Shown here piece by piece: positions 10,728-21,016 of a DNA stretch of 64,000 bases. The stretch comes from Cynocephalus volans (Eukaryota; Chordata; Mammalia; Dermoptera; Cynocephalidae), in NCBI RefSeq assembly GCF_027409185.1, contig NC_084469.1, positions 82,247,918-82,311,917 on the forward strand, given 5' to 3'. Under the pieces are notes generated by a model, which was given only the letters and a program-made list of their open reading frames with translations, had not been told where the DNA came from and did no database searches. How positions within the stretch are numbered: position 1 is the first letter of the stretch; each line of letters opens with the position of its first letter. A program made the translations under genes and the position numbers.

Positions 10728-11071
10728 TGTCCCGCGCAACCGTCTCGCCAGCAAGAACGACGCGGCACACACAGGATCCTTCTGCAGTAAAGCTTTAATG
10801 CGTCTTGAGAGGCAGAGCACAAGCTTATCGGGGCGGAGACCCCAAGTACAGAAACCCGTTCCCTTTTATAGAAAACTGTCCCTCGCCTAGGACGTGTCCC
10901 TCTCTGACTGGCGGTCGTGCATCAGCCCAGATGACGCCACGGGAGAGGCAGAGACTGGAGGTCGGGGAATTTCCCAGCACATGCGCTCTAGACTTGTTTT
11001 TGCCGATTGTCAGTGTCGGCCGGCACCATCTTGTAATGGCGATTACGGTGTAACGTGGGCAGCTCCCCACA
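10728..11071 (-). repeat. ERV 5' LTR (344 bp)
   Basis: On the minus strand it starts TGTGGGGAGCTGCCCACGTT and contains a CAAGATGGCG segment, a GCGCATGTGC segment, a TATA box (10,870-10,861) and an ATTAAA signal (10,799-10,794). Overall design and the first bases resemble IAP LTRs. It is about 98% identical to the LTR at 8,254-8,596. Confidence 0.92.
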
Positions 11072-13030
11072 GAAAAGCTTTCAGCTTTTCCCCATTCAGG
11101 ATGATATTGGCAGTGGGTTTATCATATATGGCTTTAATTATGTTGAGATACTTTCCCTCTATACCTAACTTTTAGAGGGTCTTTGTCATGAATGAGTGCT
11201 GAATTTTATCAAATGCTTTTTCAGCATGTATAGAGATGATCATATGGTCCTTGTGTTTGATTTTATTAATATGGTGTATCACATTTATTGATTTGCATAT
11301 GTTGAACCAACCTTGCATCCCTGGGATGCATCCCACTTGATCGTGGTGAATACTTACACGTATGTGTTGCTGTATTCTGTTTGCTAGTATTTTAGTGAGG
11401 ATTTTTGCATCTATATTCATCAAGGATATCGGCCTGTAGTTTTCTTTTTTGGTTATATCTTTACCTGGTTTTGGTATCAGGATGATGTTTGCTTCATAGA
11501 ATGAGTTTGGGAGATTTGCATCTGTTTCAATCTTTTGGAATAGTTTGTAAAGAATCGGTGTCAATTCCTCTTTGAATGTTTGGTAAAATTCTGCTGTGAA
11601 TCCATCTGGTCCTGGGCTTTTCTTTGTTGGGAGCCTTCTGATAACAGCTTCAATCTCCTTTATTGTTATTGGTCTGTTCAAATTTTCTACGTTTTCATGG
11701 TTCAGTTTTGGGAGCTTGTGTGTATCCAGAAATTTATCCATTTCCTCCAGATTTTCAAATTTGTTGGCATATAGTTGTTTATAGTAGTCTCGAATGATTC
11801 CTTGTATTTCAGATGAATCAGTTGTAATATCGCCTTTTTCATTTCTAATTTTTGTTATTTGAATCTTCTCTCTTCTTTTTTTTTTTTTTTAGCCATGCTA
11901 ATGGTTTGTCAATTTTATTTACCTTTTCAAAAAACCAACTTTTTGATTCATTGATCTTTTGTATTGTTTTTTGGGTTTCAATTTCAATAAGTTCTGCTCT
12001 GATCTTAATGATTTCTTTCTGTCTGCTAACTTTAGGTTTGGATTGTTCTTGTTTTTCTAGTTCTTTAAGGTGAAGTGTTAGGTTGTTCACTTGCCATCTT
12101 TCCATTCTTCTGAGGTGAGCATTTAATGTGATAAATTTCCCCCTTAGTACTGCTTTTGCAGTATCCCACAGGATTTGATATGATGTATCATTATTTTCAT
12201 TTGTTTCAATAAATTTTTTGATTTCCTGCTTGATTTCTTCTTGGACCCATATGTCATTAGTGGAATGCTGTTTAATTTCCATGTGTTTGTATAGTTTCCA
12301 GAATTTCGTTTGTTATTGATTTCTAATTTTAATCCATTGTGGTCTGAGAAAATACATGGGATAATTCCAATTTTTATGAATTTGTCAAGACTTGATTTGT
12401 GACCTAATATGTGATCTATCCTGGAGATTGATCCATGTAGTGACGAGAAGAATGAATATTCTGAGGTTGTTGGATTGGATGTTCTGTAGATATTAGCCAA
12501 GTCCAATTGGTCTAGAGTATTGTTTAGATCTTGTGTTTCTCTGCTGATTCTTTACCTAGATGATCTGTCCAATATTGACAGTGGGGAATTCAGGTCCCCT
12601 CCTATTATGGTATTAGTGTCTATTTCCTTCTTTAGGTCTAATAGAGTTTGTTTTATAAATCTGGCTGCTCCAACATTGGATGCGTACATATTTATGATTG
12701 TTATGTCTTCTTGATGGATCAGTCCTTTATCGTTACATAGTGTCCCTCATTGTCTCTTTTTATGGTTTTTAGTTTAAAGTCTATTTTGTCAGATATAACA
12801 ATAGCTACTCCGGCTCGTTTTTCTTTTCTGTTTGCGTGGTAAATCTTTTTCCATCCTTTTTCCACTCTTAGTCTATGTGAGTCTTTATGGGTGAGGTGGG
12901 TCTCTTGAAGGCAGCATATAGTTGGGTCCTCCTTTTTAATCCAGTCAGCCAGTCTGTGTCTTTTGATTGGGGAATTTAAGCCATTTACATTAAGAGTTGT
13001 TATTGAAAAGTGTTGATTTATTCCTAGCAT
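11072..13030 (-). pseudogene. L1 ORF2 N-terminal half (endonuclease and RT start)
   Basis: Begins at the Met at 13,030. The first fragment holds the AP-like endonuclease N-terminus (TTLNVNGLNSPIKRHRLADW, then CLQETH). The next keeps the endonuclease motif FSDHNGLKLEI (about 12,330). The fragment at 11,172-11,741 has RT motifs [22 protein letters not shown] and RPISL. RT motif A reads [12 protein letters not shown], with His where the catalytic Asp of the usual DAEKAFD motif should be. Frames change several times, and the 3' side is cut by the ERV. It was an L1 endonuclease/reverse transcriptase and is now inactive. Confidence 0.88.
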
Positions 13031-13213
13031 TTTATTGATTAGTGTTTGATTGTCTTAGGTGTCTTTTGTTCCTTGCTTTCTGGTTTGTTTTCTGTGTTTT
13101 TTGGTTCCTTAGGTTGTAGATAGCCTTTTAGTTTGTTTGTTTTCTCTTCATGAATGCCATTTTTATTATACTATTGGGTTTTGATTTTTCTTGGGTTCTT
13201 ATGGCAGTGGTAG

Positions 13214-14165
13214 TTATTTTTCAGGAACCAAACCCAGTACTCCTTTGAGAATTTCTTGTAAGGGTGGTCGTGTGGTGGTGAACTCCTGCAGTTTTTGTTT
13301 ATCTGAGAAATATACTATTTGCCCTTCATTTTGGAAGGATAGCCTTGCTGGGTAGAGTATTCTTGGCTGGCAATCTCTGTCTTTTAGTATTTTGAATATA
13401 TCATCCCATTCCTTTCTAGCTTTTAGGGTTTGTGATGAAAAGTCTGATGTTAGTCTGATTAGGGCTCCCTTACAGGTGATTTGATGCTTCTCTCTTGCAG
13501 CTTTTAAGATTCTCTCTTTGTCTTTCAGTTTTGCCAACTTGACTATAACATGTCTTGGAGAAGACCTTTTTGTGTTGAATACATTTGGGTATCTTTGAGC
13601 TTCCTGGATCTGAAGATCTGTGACTTTTTGTATACCTGGGAAGTTTTCTGCCACTATTTTGTTGAATATGTTTTCAGTGCAATCTCCTTTTTCCTCCCCT
13701 TCTGGAATACCCATGACTCGGATATTTGAGCACTTAAGGTTGTCTGATATCTCTCTCAGATTTTCTTCAATTCCTTTGATTCTTTTTTCTTTTTCTTTTT
13801 TGTCTGCCTGTGTTATTTCAAACAGCCCATCTTCAAGTTCAGAGTTTCTCTCTTCAACTTCTATAAGCCTCCTGGTTAAACTCTCCATTGTGTTTTTTAT
13901 TTCGCTGAATAAATTCTTCAGTTCGGCAAGCTCTGCTACATTTTTTTTCAGGGCATTGATTTCCTTGTACATTTCTACTTTCAGGTCGTGTATACTTTTC
14001 CTCGTTTCGTCATCTTGTCTAGCTGAGTTTTCTTGTATCTCATTCAGTTTCCTTAGAATTATCAACTCGAAATTCCTTGTCAGACATTTCAAGGGCTTCT
14101 TGTTCTATAGGATCTAGAGCTTGAGAGTTATTCCCTTTTGGTGATGTACTTTCTTGATTTTTCAT
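13214..14165 (-). pseudogene. L1 ORF1 (RNA-binding chaperone), one frameshift
   Basis: From Met at 14,165 (MKNQESTSPKGN...) the first frame runs to a stop at 14,040. The main frame, 292 codons (14,092-13,214), carries the rest, so a single indel near 14,055-14,066 separates them. The main part has a long charged coiled coil (residues about 15-120), an RRM-like centre (SNIRVMGIPEGEEKGD) and the conserved C-terminal domain (RHVIVKLAKLKDKERILKAA, then RKEWDDIFKILKDRDCQPRILYPARLSF). Length if joined is about 317 residues, normal for ORF1p, which forms trimers and coats L1 RNA. ORF2 starts 183 bp downstream. Confidence 0.88.
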
Positions 14166-14768
14166 ATATCTGGTATCTATTCTTTGATGTTTATTTATTG
14201 TGGCAGCGGGTTTCACAGTCCACAGGTTTGACACTATTGTCTGACTAAGATGTTGCTGGGGTTGCCAATTTGGTATGGCTACCTCAGTGAGTGCTTGGTT
14301 GGCCACTAGTGCCTTGCGTGTGTGGTTGCCTCGGGTCTTGGGCCTCTCCGGGAAGCCACCTCTCTGGTCATCTTGGACTAGGCTGGGCCACTGGGTCACG
14401 GGGTGGTACCGCAGGGTGTGTGGTGTCTGCCGAGCTTCCACCTACCCTGCTGGACATCTCCCTGCTCCGTGCATGCTGGGCCAGGCTTGTGATGGAGCAA
14501 AGTGGTGGTGGTGAAGCCTACCTGCTGCTGGATTGCACAGCAGCGGCCCCCCCACAGGGTGTGTTGTGTCTACGGAGCTTCCGCCTTCCCTGCTGGATGT
14601 CTCTCTGCTCCGTATGTACTGGGCTGGGCTGCTAGGTCTTGCGGCTGAGGTGTGGTCTCTGCAGAGCTTCTGCCTCCCCGCTGGACATGTCCCCGCTGTG
14701 CATGCACTGGGCTGGGCTGCTTGATCACGTGGCAGTAGTGTGGTCCCTGCAGAGCTCCTGCCTCCCCT
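14166..14768 (-). promoter_or_regulatory. L1 5'UTR with tandem promoter-like repeats
   Basis: A GC-rich region upstream of ORF1. On the plus strand a 'GTGTGGT(C/G)TCTGC(A/C)GAGCTTC(C/T)GCC...GCTGGACAT...TGCTGGGC' motif recurs starting at about 14,412, 14,555, 14,647 and 14,733, so units are about 143, 92 and 86 bp with the last truncated at 14,768. L1 5'UTRs carry the internal Pol II promoter, and tandem monomers are known in rodents. The ORFs across it are by-products of the repeats. Confidence 0.7.
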
Positions 14769-14970
14769 TTAGTGTGATATGTTAAGCAAGAGTCTGGAAT
14801 GTTTCCTGAGGGAGACAAGCCTTCTGCCTAGACATAAAGGATGAGTCAGCATTTGCCAGGCAGATGGGAAGGAGGGACATTCCGGAAAGAAAGACAAAGT
14901 GCCAGCCTAGTACATTCCATAAAAGAGAACAGAGCAAATTCAGGCTTGAGAGGATGAGACTGGAGGGAGG
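14769..14970. other. Non-L1 segment at the young L1 5' boundary
   Basis: About 200 bases that match neither the young L1 5'UTR nor the old L1. They contain a 'CAGCATTTGCCAGGCAGATGGGAAGGAGGGACATTCC' type phrase (positions about 14,847-14,883) seen in ancient interspersed repeats. It could be an older insertion, a 5' transduced flank, or filler from the L1 5' junction. Confidence 0.45.
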
Positions 14971-17375
14971 TTTTTCTATACATAGGGTCATATCATCTGC
15001 AAACAGGGACAGTTTGACTTTGTCTTTGCCTATTTGGATGCCCATTATTTCTTTCTCTTGCCTGATTGCTCTGGCTAGTACTTCTAGTACTATGTTAAAT
15101 AGGAGTGGTAAGGATGGGCATCCTTGTCTTGTTCCTATTCTTAAGGGAAAAGCTAAAAGCTTTTCCCCATTCAGAATGTTTTTGGTGGTAGGTTTGTTAT
15201 ATACGGCTTTTATTATGTTGAGATACTTTCCTTCTAAACTTAGTTTGCTGAGAGTCTTTATCATGAAGGGATGTTGAATTCTGTCAAGTGCTTTTCTGCA
15301 TCTATTAAGATAATCATATGGTTTTTGTCCTTGATTTTGTGATGTGGTGTATCACATTTATTGACTTGTGTATGTTGAAACATCTTACATCCCTGGGTTG
15401 AATCTCATATGATCGTGGTGTATAGTTTTTTTGATTGCTGTATTCTGATTGCTAATATTTTGTTGAGAATTTTTGCATCTATGTTTATCAGAGATATTGG
15501 CCTTTAGAGGGGTTTTTTGTTGTTGTTGTTATATCTTTGTCAGGTGGTTGTTGTTATATCTTTAATATCAAGGTGATGTGGCCTCATAAAACGAGTTTGG
15601 GAAAATGACCTCTTTTTCAATTTTTTGGAATAGTTTGAAGAGAATTTGTATCAATTCCTCTTTTAAGGTTTGATAGAATTCAGCAGTCAAGCCATCCAGT
15701 CCTAGGCTTTTCTTTGTTGAGAGATTGCTGGTTATTGCTTCAATCTCTATGCTTGTTATTGGTCTGTTCATTTCTTCTCGGTTCAGTCTTGGTAGTAAGT
15801 GTCTAAAAATTTATCCATTTCCTCTCGTTTACAAATTTGTTGGCATATAGTTGTTGATAATAGTCTGTAATGATTTGTTGTATTTCTGTGGTATTGGTTA
15901 TAATGACTCCTTTTTCACTTCTGATTTTTATTATTTGAGTCTTCTCTCTTCTTTTTCAGTTAGCCTAGCTAATGGTTGGTCTATTTTATCTTCTCAAAAA
16001 ACCAATTTTATGTTTCATTGATATTTTGTATCATTTTTGGGGTCTCTATTTCATTTAATTGTGCTCTGATCGTAATTATTTCTCTGCCTGCTAATTTTGG
16101 GAGTGGATTGTTCTTGCTTTTCTAGTTCTTTGAGGTATAACATTAGATTGTTTATTAGAAATCTTTCTATTCTTTTGATGTAAGCATTTATGGCAATAAA
16201 CTTCCCTCTTACTACTGCTTTTACAGTCTCCCACAGGATTTGCTATGATGTATCTTTATTTTCATTAGTTTCAGGAATTTTTTTGATTTCCTGCTTAATT
16301 TCTTCTTAGACCCATAAGTAGTTCAGGAGCATGTTGTTTAATTTCCATGTATTTGTATAATTTCCAGAGTTTTGCTTGTTATTGATTTCTAGCTTTAATC
16401 CACTGTGGTCTGACAAAATACTTGAAATGATTTCAACTTTTTAAAATTTGTTGAGTCTTGACTTGGGACCTAACATGTGGTCTATCTCAGAGAATGTTCC
16501 ATATGCTGATGAGAAGAATGTATATTCTATAGTTGTCGGATGAAATGTTCTATAGATATCTGCTAGGTCAAATTGGTCTACTGTACAGTTTAAATCCTGT
16601 GTGTCTCTGTTGATTTATTGCCTAGATAATCTGCCTGTGCTGAGAGAGGGGTGTTCAGTTTCCCCTACTATTATTGTACTGGGGTCTCTTTCTTTAGGCC
16701 TAATAGTGTTTGCTTTATATATCTGTGTGCCATGGTGGTGGGTGCTTATATATTTATCATTGTTATGTCTTCTTGATGGATAGATCCTTCTATCATTATA
16801 CAGTGGCTATCTTTGTCTCTTCTTACAGTTTTTGGTTTAAAGTCTATTTTATCTGATATAAGAATAGCTATTCCTGCTCATTTTTGGTTTCCATCTGTAT
16901 AGTACATCTTTTTCCATCCCTGCACTATTAGTCTGTGTGTACTTTACAGGTGAGGTGAATCTCCTGAAGACAACACATTGTTGGATCTAGCTTTTTAATC
17001 TAATCCATCAGTCTGTGTCTTTTGAGTGGGGAGTTTAATCCATTTACATTTAGGGTTGTTATTGAAAGGTTTTGTCTTACTCCTGCCATTTTGTCAATTT
17101 TCATTTGGATGTTTTAAATATCTTTTATTCCTTTCTTCTGCTTTTATTTTATTTTGTTTTGTTTTTTATTTTATCGTTACACAATCATCCCCTTTTATTG
17201 TTTGTCTTTGATGTTTGTTGTTTTTTGAGGTAGTGAGATTTAGTTTCTTTCCCGTTCTTGTTTCCATTTTTGTCCTACCAGTGGGTTTTTTGCTTTCTGT
17301 GTATCTGTGGTAGTGACTATCATTTTCTGATTCCAGATGCAGGACTCTCTTGAGGATTTCTTGCAAGGTCAGCCC
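14971..17375 (-). repeat. Old L1, 5' segment, outer layer of nested stack
   Basis: Antisense L1 that resumes where the 5,255-6,226 segment stopped. It holds the RT region (TRQGCP, FADDM at about 14,982-15,130), the RT/endonuclease linker, the endonuclease region (about 16,500-17,060) and ends in the ORF1 C-terminus (LQEILKRVLHL, about 17,340). It has many stops and indels, and is clearly older than the L1 inside it. The 15,051-15,148 part supplies the counterpart of the L1 bases missing at the ERV junction. Confidence 0.85.
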
Positions 17376-17475
17376 CATTTTATAGATAAGAAAGCTGAGC
17401 CCGGAGAGGTTAAGTAATTTGCCTGAGGTTACAAAGGCAGTAAGTGGTAGAGTTAGAATGTGAACCCAGGTAGTT
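17376..17475 (-). repeat. MIR core, antisense
   Basis: 'CCCATTTTATAGATAAGAAAG' through 'GAGAGGTTAAGTAATTTGCC' and 'GAATGTGAACCCAGG' is the reverse of the MIR core and 5' half. Confidence 0.8.
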
Positions 17476-17539
17476 TAACCAATATGTTTTTCACCTCTTG
17501 CAAATACCATTTCTTTTAGTTTTTTTAGTGGGCTATCCT

Positions 17540-17905
17540 CTATCTGCCTTCCAGTCTTTGCACTTATAGTTCCCTCTTTCTAACACACTCTCCACCTGCC
17601 TGACTAACTCTACTCATCCTTCAAATCTCAGCTAAAATATCACCTCATCTAGGAAGCCTTCCTGGATTCCCTGGTCTGTTTGCACTACTATTGCTCCACA
17701 GCACCCCCTGCTTCCCCTTCATAGTACTTGTCACCCTTGATTTCCAGAGCTGTTTACTGGCCTGCCTCCCTCTTTAGACTGTAGCCTCCATGAAGCCAGG
17801 GAACATGCTTGTCAGGCTCATGTGAATTGTGTTCCCTGATCTAACGCTTGACCTGACCTGAACTGGGTTCTTAACATATATTTGTAGAATGCATGGACTT
17901 GGCAG
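17540..17905 (+). repeat. L2 3' end, sense
   Basis: Typical L2 phrases: 'TCAAATCTCAGCTAAAATATCACCTC', 'AGGAAGCCTTCCTGGATTCCC', 'TAGACTGTAGCCTCCATGAAG'. No open frame. Confidence 0.85.
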
Positions 17906-19454
17906 TGAATTTCTCTGCAAAATCTCTACTACAGCTCAGCCTGGAAAGCAACACTAAAATCAGGTTTTCATGCTACATGTTATAAGATCTATGTGTATGG
18001 GGGCAGAGGGCAGGAGAAAGAGAGAGAGCAAGAGCAGGAGTCCCTGTATTGTTGGTGGTGCTCACATATCAGCCCTTTCTTCCTCTCCCATAAATCACCA
18101 AGTATTTGTTGTATTAAATTTGTATGTTGTTAGTACTGATCTAAATCACTGGTCCTCACTTACAACAACCCAACAGCTCCAAGAGCCATTCTGTCCAGGC
18201 TTTTAGTCAACACCACTGTGATCAGAAGTGCTAAGCAGCATGGGTGCTCCTTGATGTTGAAGCAACTGTGCCATAGATGGCTTTTGACTGTACACTAGAT
18301 GTCAGGTGAGGGGTGAGGGGGTACAGGACAAAATGAATGATATGTCATCATTAGTGCAAAAAGGAAGGGGGATGAGATATAGCCATATAGCCTGTGTTTC
18401 TAGAAAGAAATAGGACACTTAGTAGCAGAGGTTGTTGTGGGAGACTACAGGGCAGGGATGGGAGGGAGAATTCCTTTTTCCTCAAGATCCATTGAAAATG
18501 CTGGAATTTGACCTTTTTTTTTTTTTTTTTTTTTACCCTGAGTGTGTATTGTCTGTTTAAAAATAATTGAAATGTTGATATTTTAAAATGAAAGTAAGTA
18601 GAATAGCTACAGACTTCCTAGCTGACTCCAGGGTTCTGTCCTCAGATGTCTGAGGAGGCGGTCCTGGCTGATGGCCCTGAGTACATTTCAGCGGGTTGGC
18701 TAATTGGACCAAAGAGCAGGCTTTCACCTCCGTCCTCCTGACACTGCAGTTCCTACACCTTCTTGGAATTTCAGGCCATCTCAACTTTCCCCTGAGTGAT
18801 TCACAGAAGGGTGTTTCCCAATGCAAGGCTGTTTGCTGGCAGTCCACAGGCATTATTAGGGAAGAACACACCACTTTCAGATCCCAGATCTGGCCAATCA
18901 GACCAACTTTTTAAGAGCAAACATTGGTGTGGGAGGGAGATTGGAGAGACTCTCATTTTCTGTTTTGCTGATTTTTGTTTTTTGGGTTTTTTTTTTTAAC
19001 ATTTCTGTCTTATTTGAATTTTCACAATGTGTATATATTAGTTTTGCAAACAGAAAAAATTAAAGGTGTAAACAATGCCTGAAAAACTACCAGGTGCTAC
19101 CAGTCCACTGAGGGCAAGTTCTGTGACCTGCAGGAGAGGCCCCTGCCCTTAAGATGAGTAAAAGGTGGTGCACATCTAGAGGGCTCCCATGTGATTCAGA
19201 ATAACAGCTAGGTTAAAACCTGTGCTTTAGGCAAGAGGGAAACACAGACGGTTTAAGCTGGAGAGTACAGTGTCTGGTCCGCAGTGAATATGCTTGTTCT
19301 TGAACTGTTCTCTAGGCTCACCCTAGGCATAGTGTGAGCTTTGTGTAAACTTCTTATAAGTATTCTAAATTTAACTTTTAGATTTTTCCTGCTTCATCCT
19401 GAGCACACTCTCTGTCCACCTCCATCCGTGTCCCCACCTGCCCAGTCTTTACCA
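17906..19454. other. Intergenic stretch, no gene seen
   Basis: Mixed composition with poly-T runs (about 18,512-18,534 and 18,986-18,998). Open frames of 65-105 codons on both strands show no protein-family features or codon bias, so I leave them out. No RNA gene recognised. Confidence 0.45.
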
Positions 19455-19706
19455 TCTATCTTAGTTCCAGCTGCTGACAAAGTACCATAGACTGGGTGGC
19501 TTATAAACAACAGAAATTTTTTTTTTTTTTTTTTAAGTTTTATTTTGTCGATATACATTGTGGCTGATTATTGCTCCCCATCACCAAAACCTCCCTCCCT
19601 TCTCCCTCCCCCCCTCCCCCCCAACAATGTCCTTTCTGTTTGCTTGTTGTATCAACTTCAAGTAGTTGTGGTTGTTATATCTTCTCCCCCCCCCCCCGGT
19701 TTGTGT

Positions 19707-19746
<40 letters not shown>

Positions 19747-20205
19747 TTATATATTAATTTTTAGCTCCCACCAATAAGTGAGAACATGTGGTATTTCTCT
19801 TTCTGTGCCTGACTTGTTTCACTTAATATAATTCTCTCAAGGTCCATCCATGTTGTTGCAAATGGCAGTATTTCATTCTAAACAACAGAAATTTATTTCT
19901 CACAGTTCTGGAGGTTGAAGTCTTAGATCAGGGTGCCAGCATGATCAAGTTCTGGTGAGGGCTCTCTTCCAAGTTGCAGACTGCCGACTTCTCATTGCAT
20001 CTTCAAATGGCAGAAAGAGGGCTGGAGAGAGCTCTCAGGGATCTCTTTTATAAGGGCACTAATCCCATTCATGCGCCTCCACCCTCATGGCCTAAGTACC
20101 TTTCAAAGGCCCCACCTCCTAATACCATCACACTGGGATTAGGGCTTTAACATATGAAGTGGTGGGGATGGGGATGCACAAACATTTGGTCCATTGCACC
20201 ATCTC
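19455..20205 (-). repeat. MLT1-type LTR (ERVL-MaLR), split by L1
   Basis: Read on the minus strand it ends with the MaLR 3' signature (TTTCTGTTGTTTATAAGCCACCCAGTCTATGG, seen here reversed at 19,480-19,519). It starts near 20,200 with the complement of 'CCAAATGTTTGTGCATCCCC'. The plus-strand 'CTAATACCATCACACTGGGATTAGGGCTTTAACATATGAA' block is diagnostic. A young L1 lies inside it. Confidence 0.85.
19520..19879 (-). mobile_element. Young 5'-truncated L1 with target duplications
   Basis: Poly-T, the L1 3'UTR (GATATACATTGTGGCTGATT, C-rich run, TG tract) and the last part of ORF2 match 6,240-6,590 closely. Flanking direct repeats TAAACAACAGAAATTT occur at 19,504-19,519 and 19,880-19,895. This is a textbook target-primed insertion, in the MLT1 LTR. 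Confidence 0.93.
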
Positions 20206-20269
20206 AATAAGTGGTACCACCTAACATTCAAGCAAGACATTTAAGTATTATGATTTTCATTTTCTCTCT

Positions 20270-20790
20270 TCTCTCGTACCCCATCAATAGCCAGTCCTGT
20301 GGATTTTATCTCTGGAATATAACTCCTGTTTACCCTCTCCTCTCTATACCTAAGCTACAACTAAAGCACAGACTATCCCTTGCCTTGGTCACTGCAACAG
20401 CCTCTCTCTGGTCTCCCTGACCATTGGTGCCCTCTCCACCACCTCTTGGACTTAGCAGCCAGAATGCTCTTGCCCAGACAAAAATCTAGTTACTCATTTG
20501 CTTAAACTCGCTGATAGCTCCCCAACACCATAAAATAAAATAGAAACTCTATAATATGACCTACAGATGGTGTCATCCTGAACTCACTCCTGCTATCTCT
20601 GTACGTGCATTCCCATGCACTCTCCACATGGATTTCTATCAGCACTTTGATGCTTCGGTGTCTTTCTTTGCACGTGCTTGCTCCCCTGGTATCTGGATTT
20701 CAGCTCCTTTTCTGTCCCCTCACCTTCTCCCAAAATTGTATCTACCCGAGCCTGTCTGCAGTTACTAACAGAGGAATTATGATTTCAGTT
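20270..20790 (+). repeat. L2 relic, sense
   Basis: Pyrimidine-rich phrases 'TTGCCTTGGTCACTGCAACAGCC', 'CACCATAAAATAAAATAGAAAC' and 'TGACCTACAGATGGTGTCATCC' follow L2. The 69-73-codon frames are remnants. Confidence 0.65.
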
Positions 20791-20864
20791 CCTGACCAAA
20801 CGCTCTCCTATTCATTGATCAATTGATCAGTTTCACCCAAACCTGATGAATCATCTGGCTGATC

Positions 20865-21016
20865 TTTTTTTTTTTTTTTTTTTTTTTTGTCTTTTTCGTG
20901 ACCAGCACTCAGCCAGTGAGTGCACCGGCCAGTCCTATATAGGATCCGAACCCGCGGCGGGAGCGTCGCTGCGCTCCCAGCGCCGCACTCTCCCGAGTGC
21001 GCCACGGGCTCCGCCC
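20865..21016 (-). mobile_element. Monomeric CYN SINE, antisense, GC-rich variant
   Basis: On the minus strand it starts GGGCGGAGCCCGTGGCGCACTC, continues with box-B-like GGTTCGGATCC and ends in a GCTGGTCACG tail plus a long A-run. Flanking GATCTTTTTT repeats look like a target duplication. Unlike the other copies it carries an internal GC hairpin (GGGAGCG...CGCTCCC). Confidence 0.82.

Larger units (their letters stand above)
8254..11071 (-). mobile_element. Internally deleted class II ERV, IAP-like, tRNA-Phe primed
   Basis: A provirus in minus orientation inside L1 ORF2. Its 5' LTR is 10,728-11,071 and its 3' LTR 8,254-8,596. Both begin TGTGGGGAGC and end GGGACA on the minus strand. A primer binding site identical over 18 bases to the tRNA-Phe 3' end lies 2 bases inside the 5' LTR, and a polypurine tract abuts the 3' LTR. 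The 2.1-kb interior holds a gag 5' part, a possible short pol scrap and an env TM region. Protease, most of pol and env SU are absent. Matrix-like gag, an LTR of about 343 bp and tRNA-Phe priming point to a betaretrovirus-related, IAP-type element. No 6-bp target duplication is seen (CATCGA on one side, GAAAAG on the other). Confidence 0.88.
6233..14768 (-). mobile_element. Nearly full-length L1, interrupted by an ERV
   Basis: A LINE-1 on the minus strand, inserted in an older L1. From its 5' end (14,768) it has a tandemly repeated 5'UTR, ORF1 (14,165-13,214), a 183-bp inter-ORF spacer, ORF2 (from 13,030), and a 3'UTR with a polypyrimidine/GT tract ending in poly-T at about 6,233-6,250 (a poly-A on its own strand). 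Removing the 2,818-bp ERV leaves 5.7 kb, and about 95 bp of ORF2 is missing at the ERV junction. This fits a 5.8-kb full-length element. It is inactive: ORF1 is frameshifted and ORF2 is broken. A close 5'-truncated relative lies at 19,520-19,879. Confidence 0.9.

Noticed and set aside
13620..14117. 165-codon plus-strand frame, serine- and phenylalanine-rich
   Set aside because: It is the complement of L1 ORF1.
14400..14768. CRISPR-like or satellite array
   Set aside because: Units are unequal in length, imperfect and attached to L1 ORF1; best explained as L1 5'UTR monomers.
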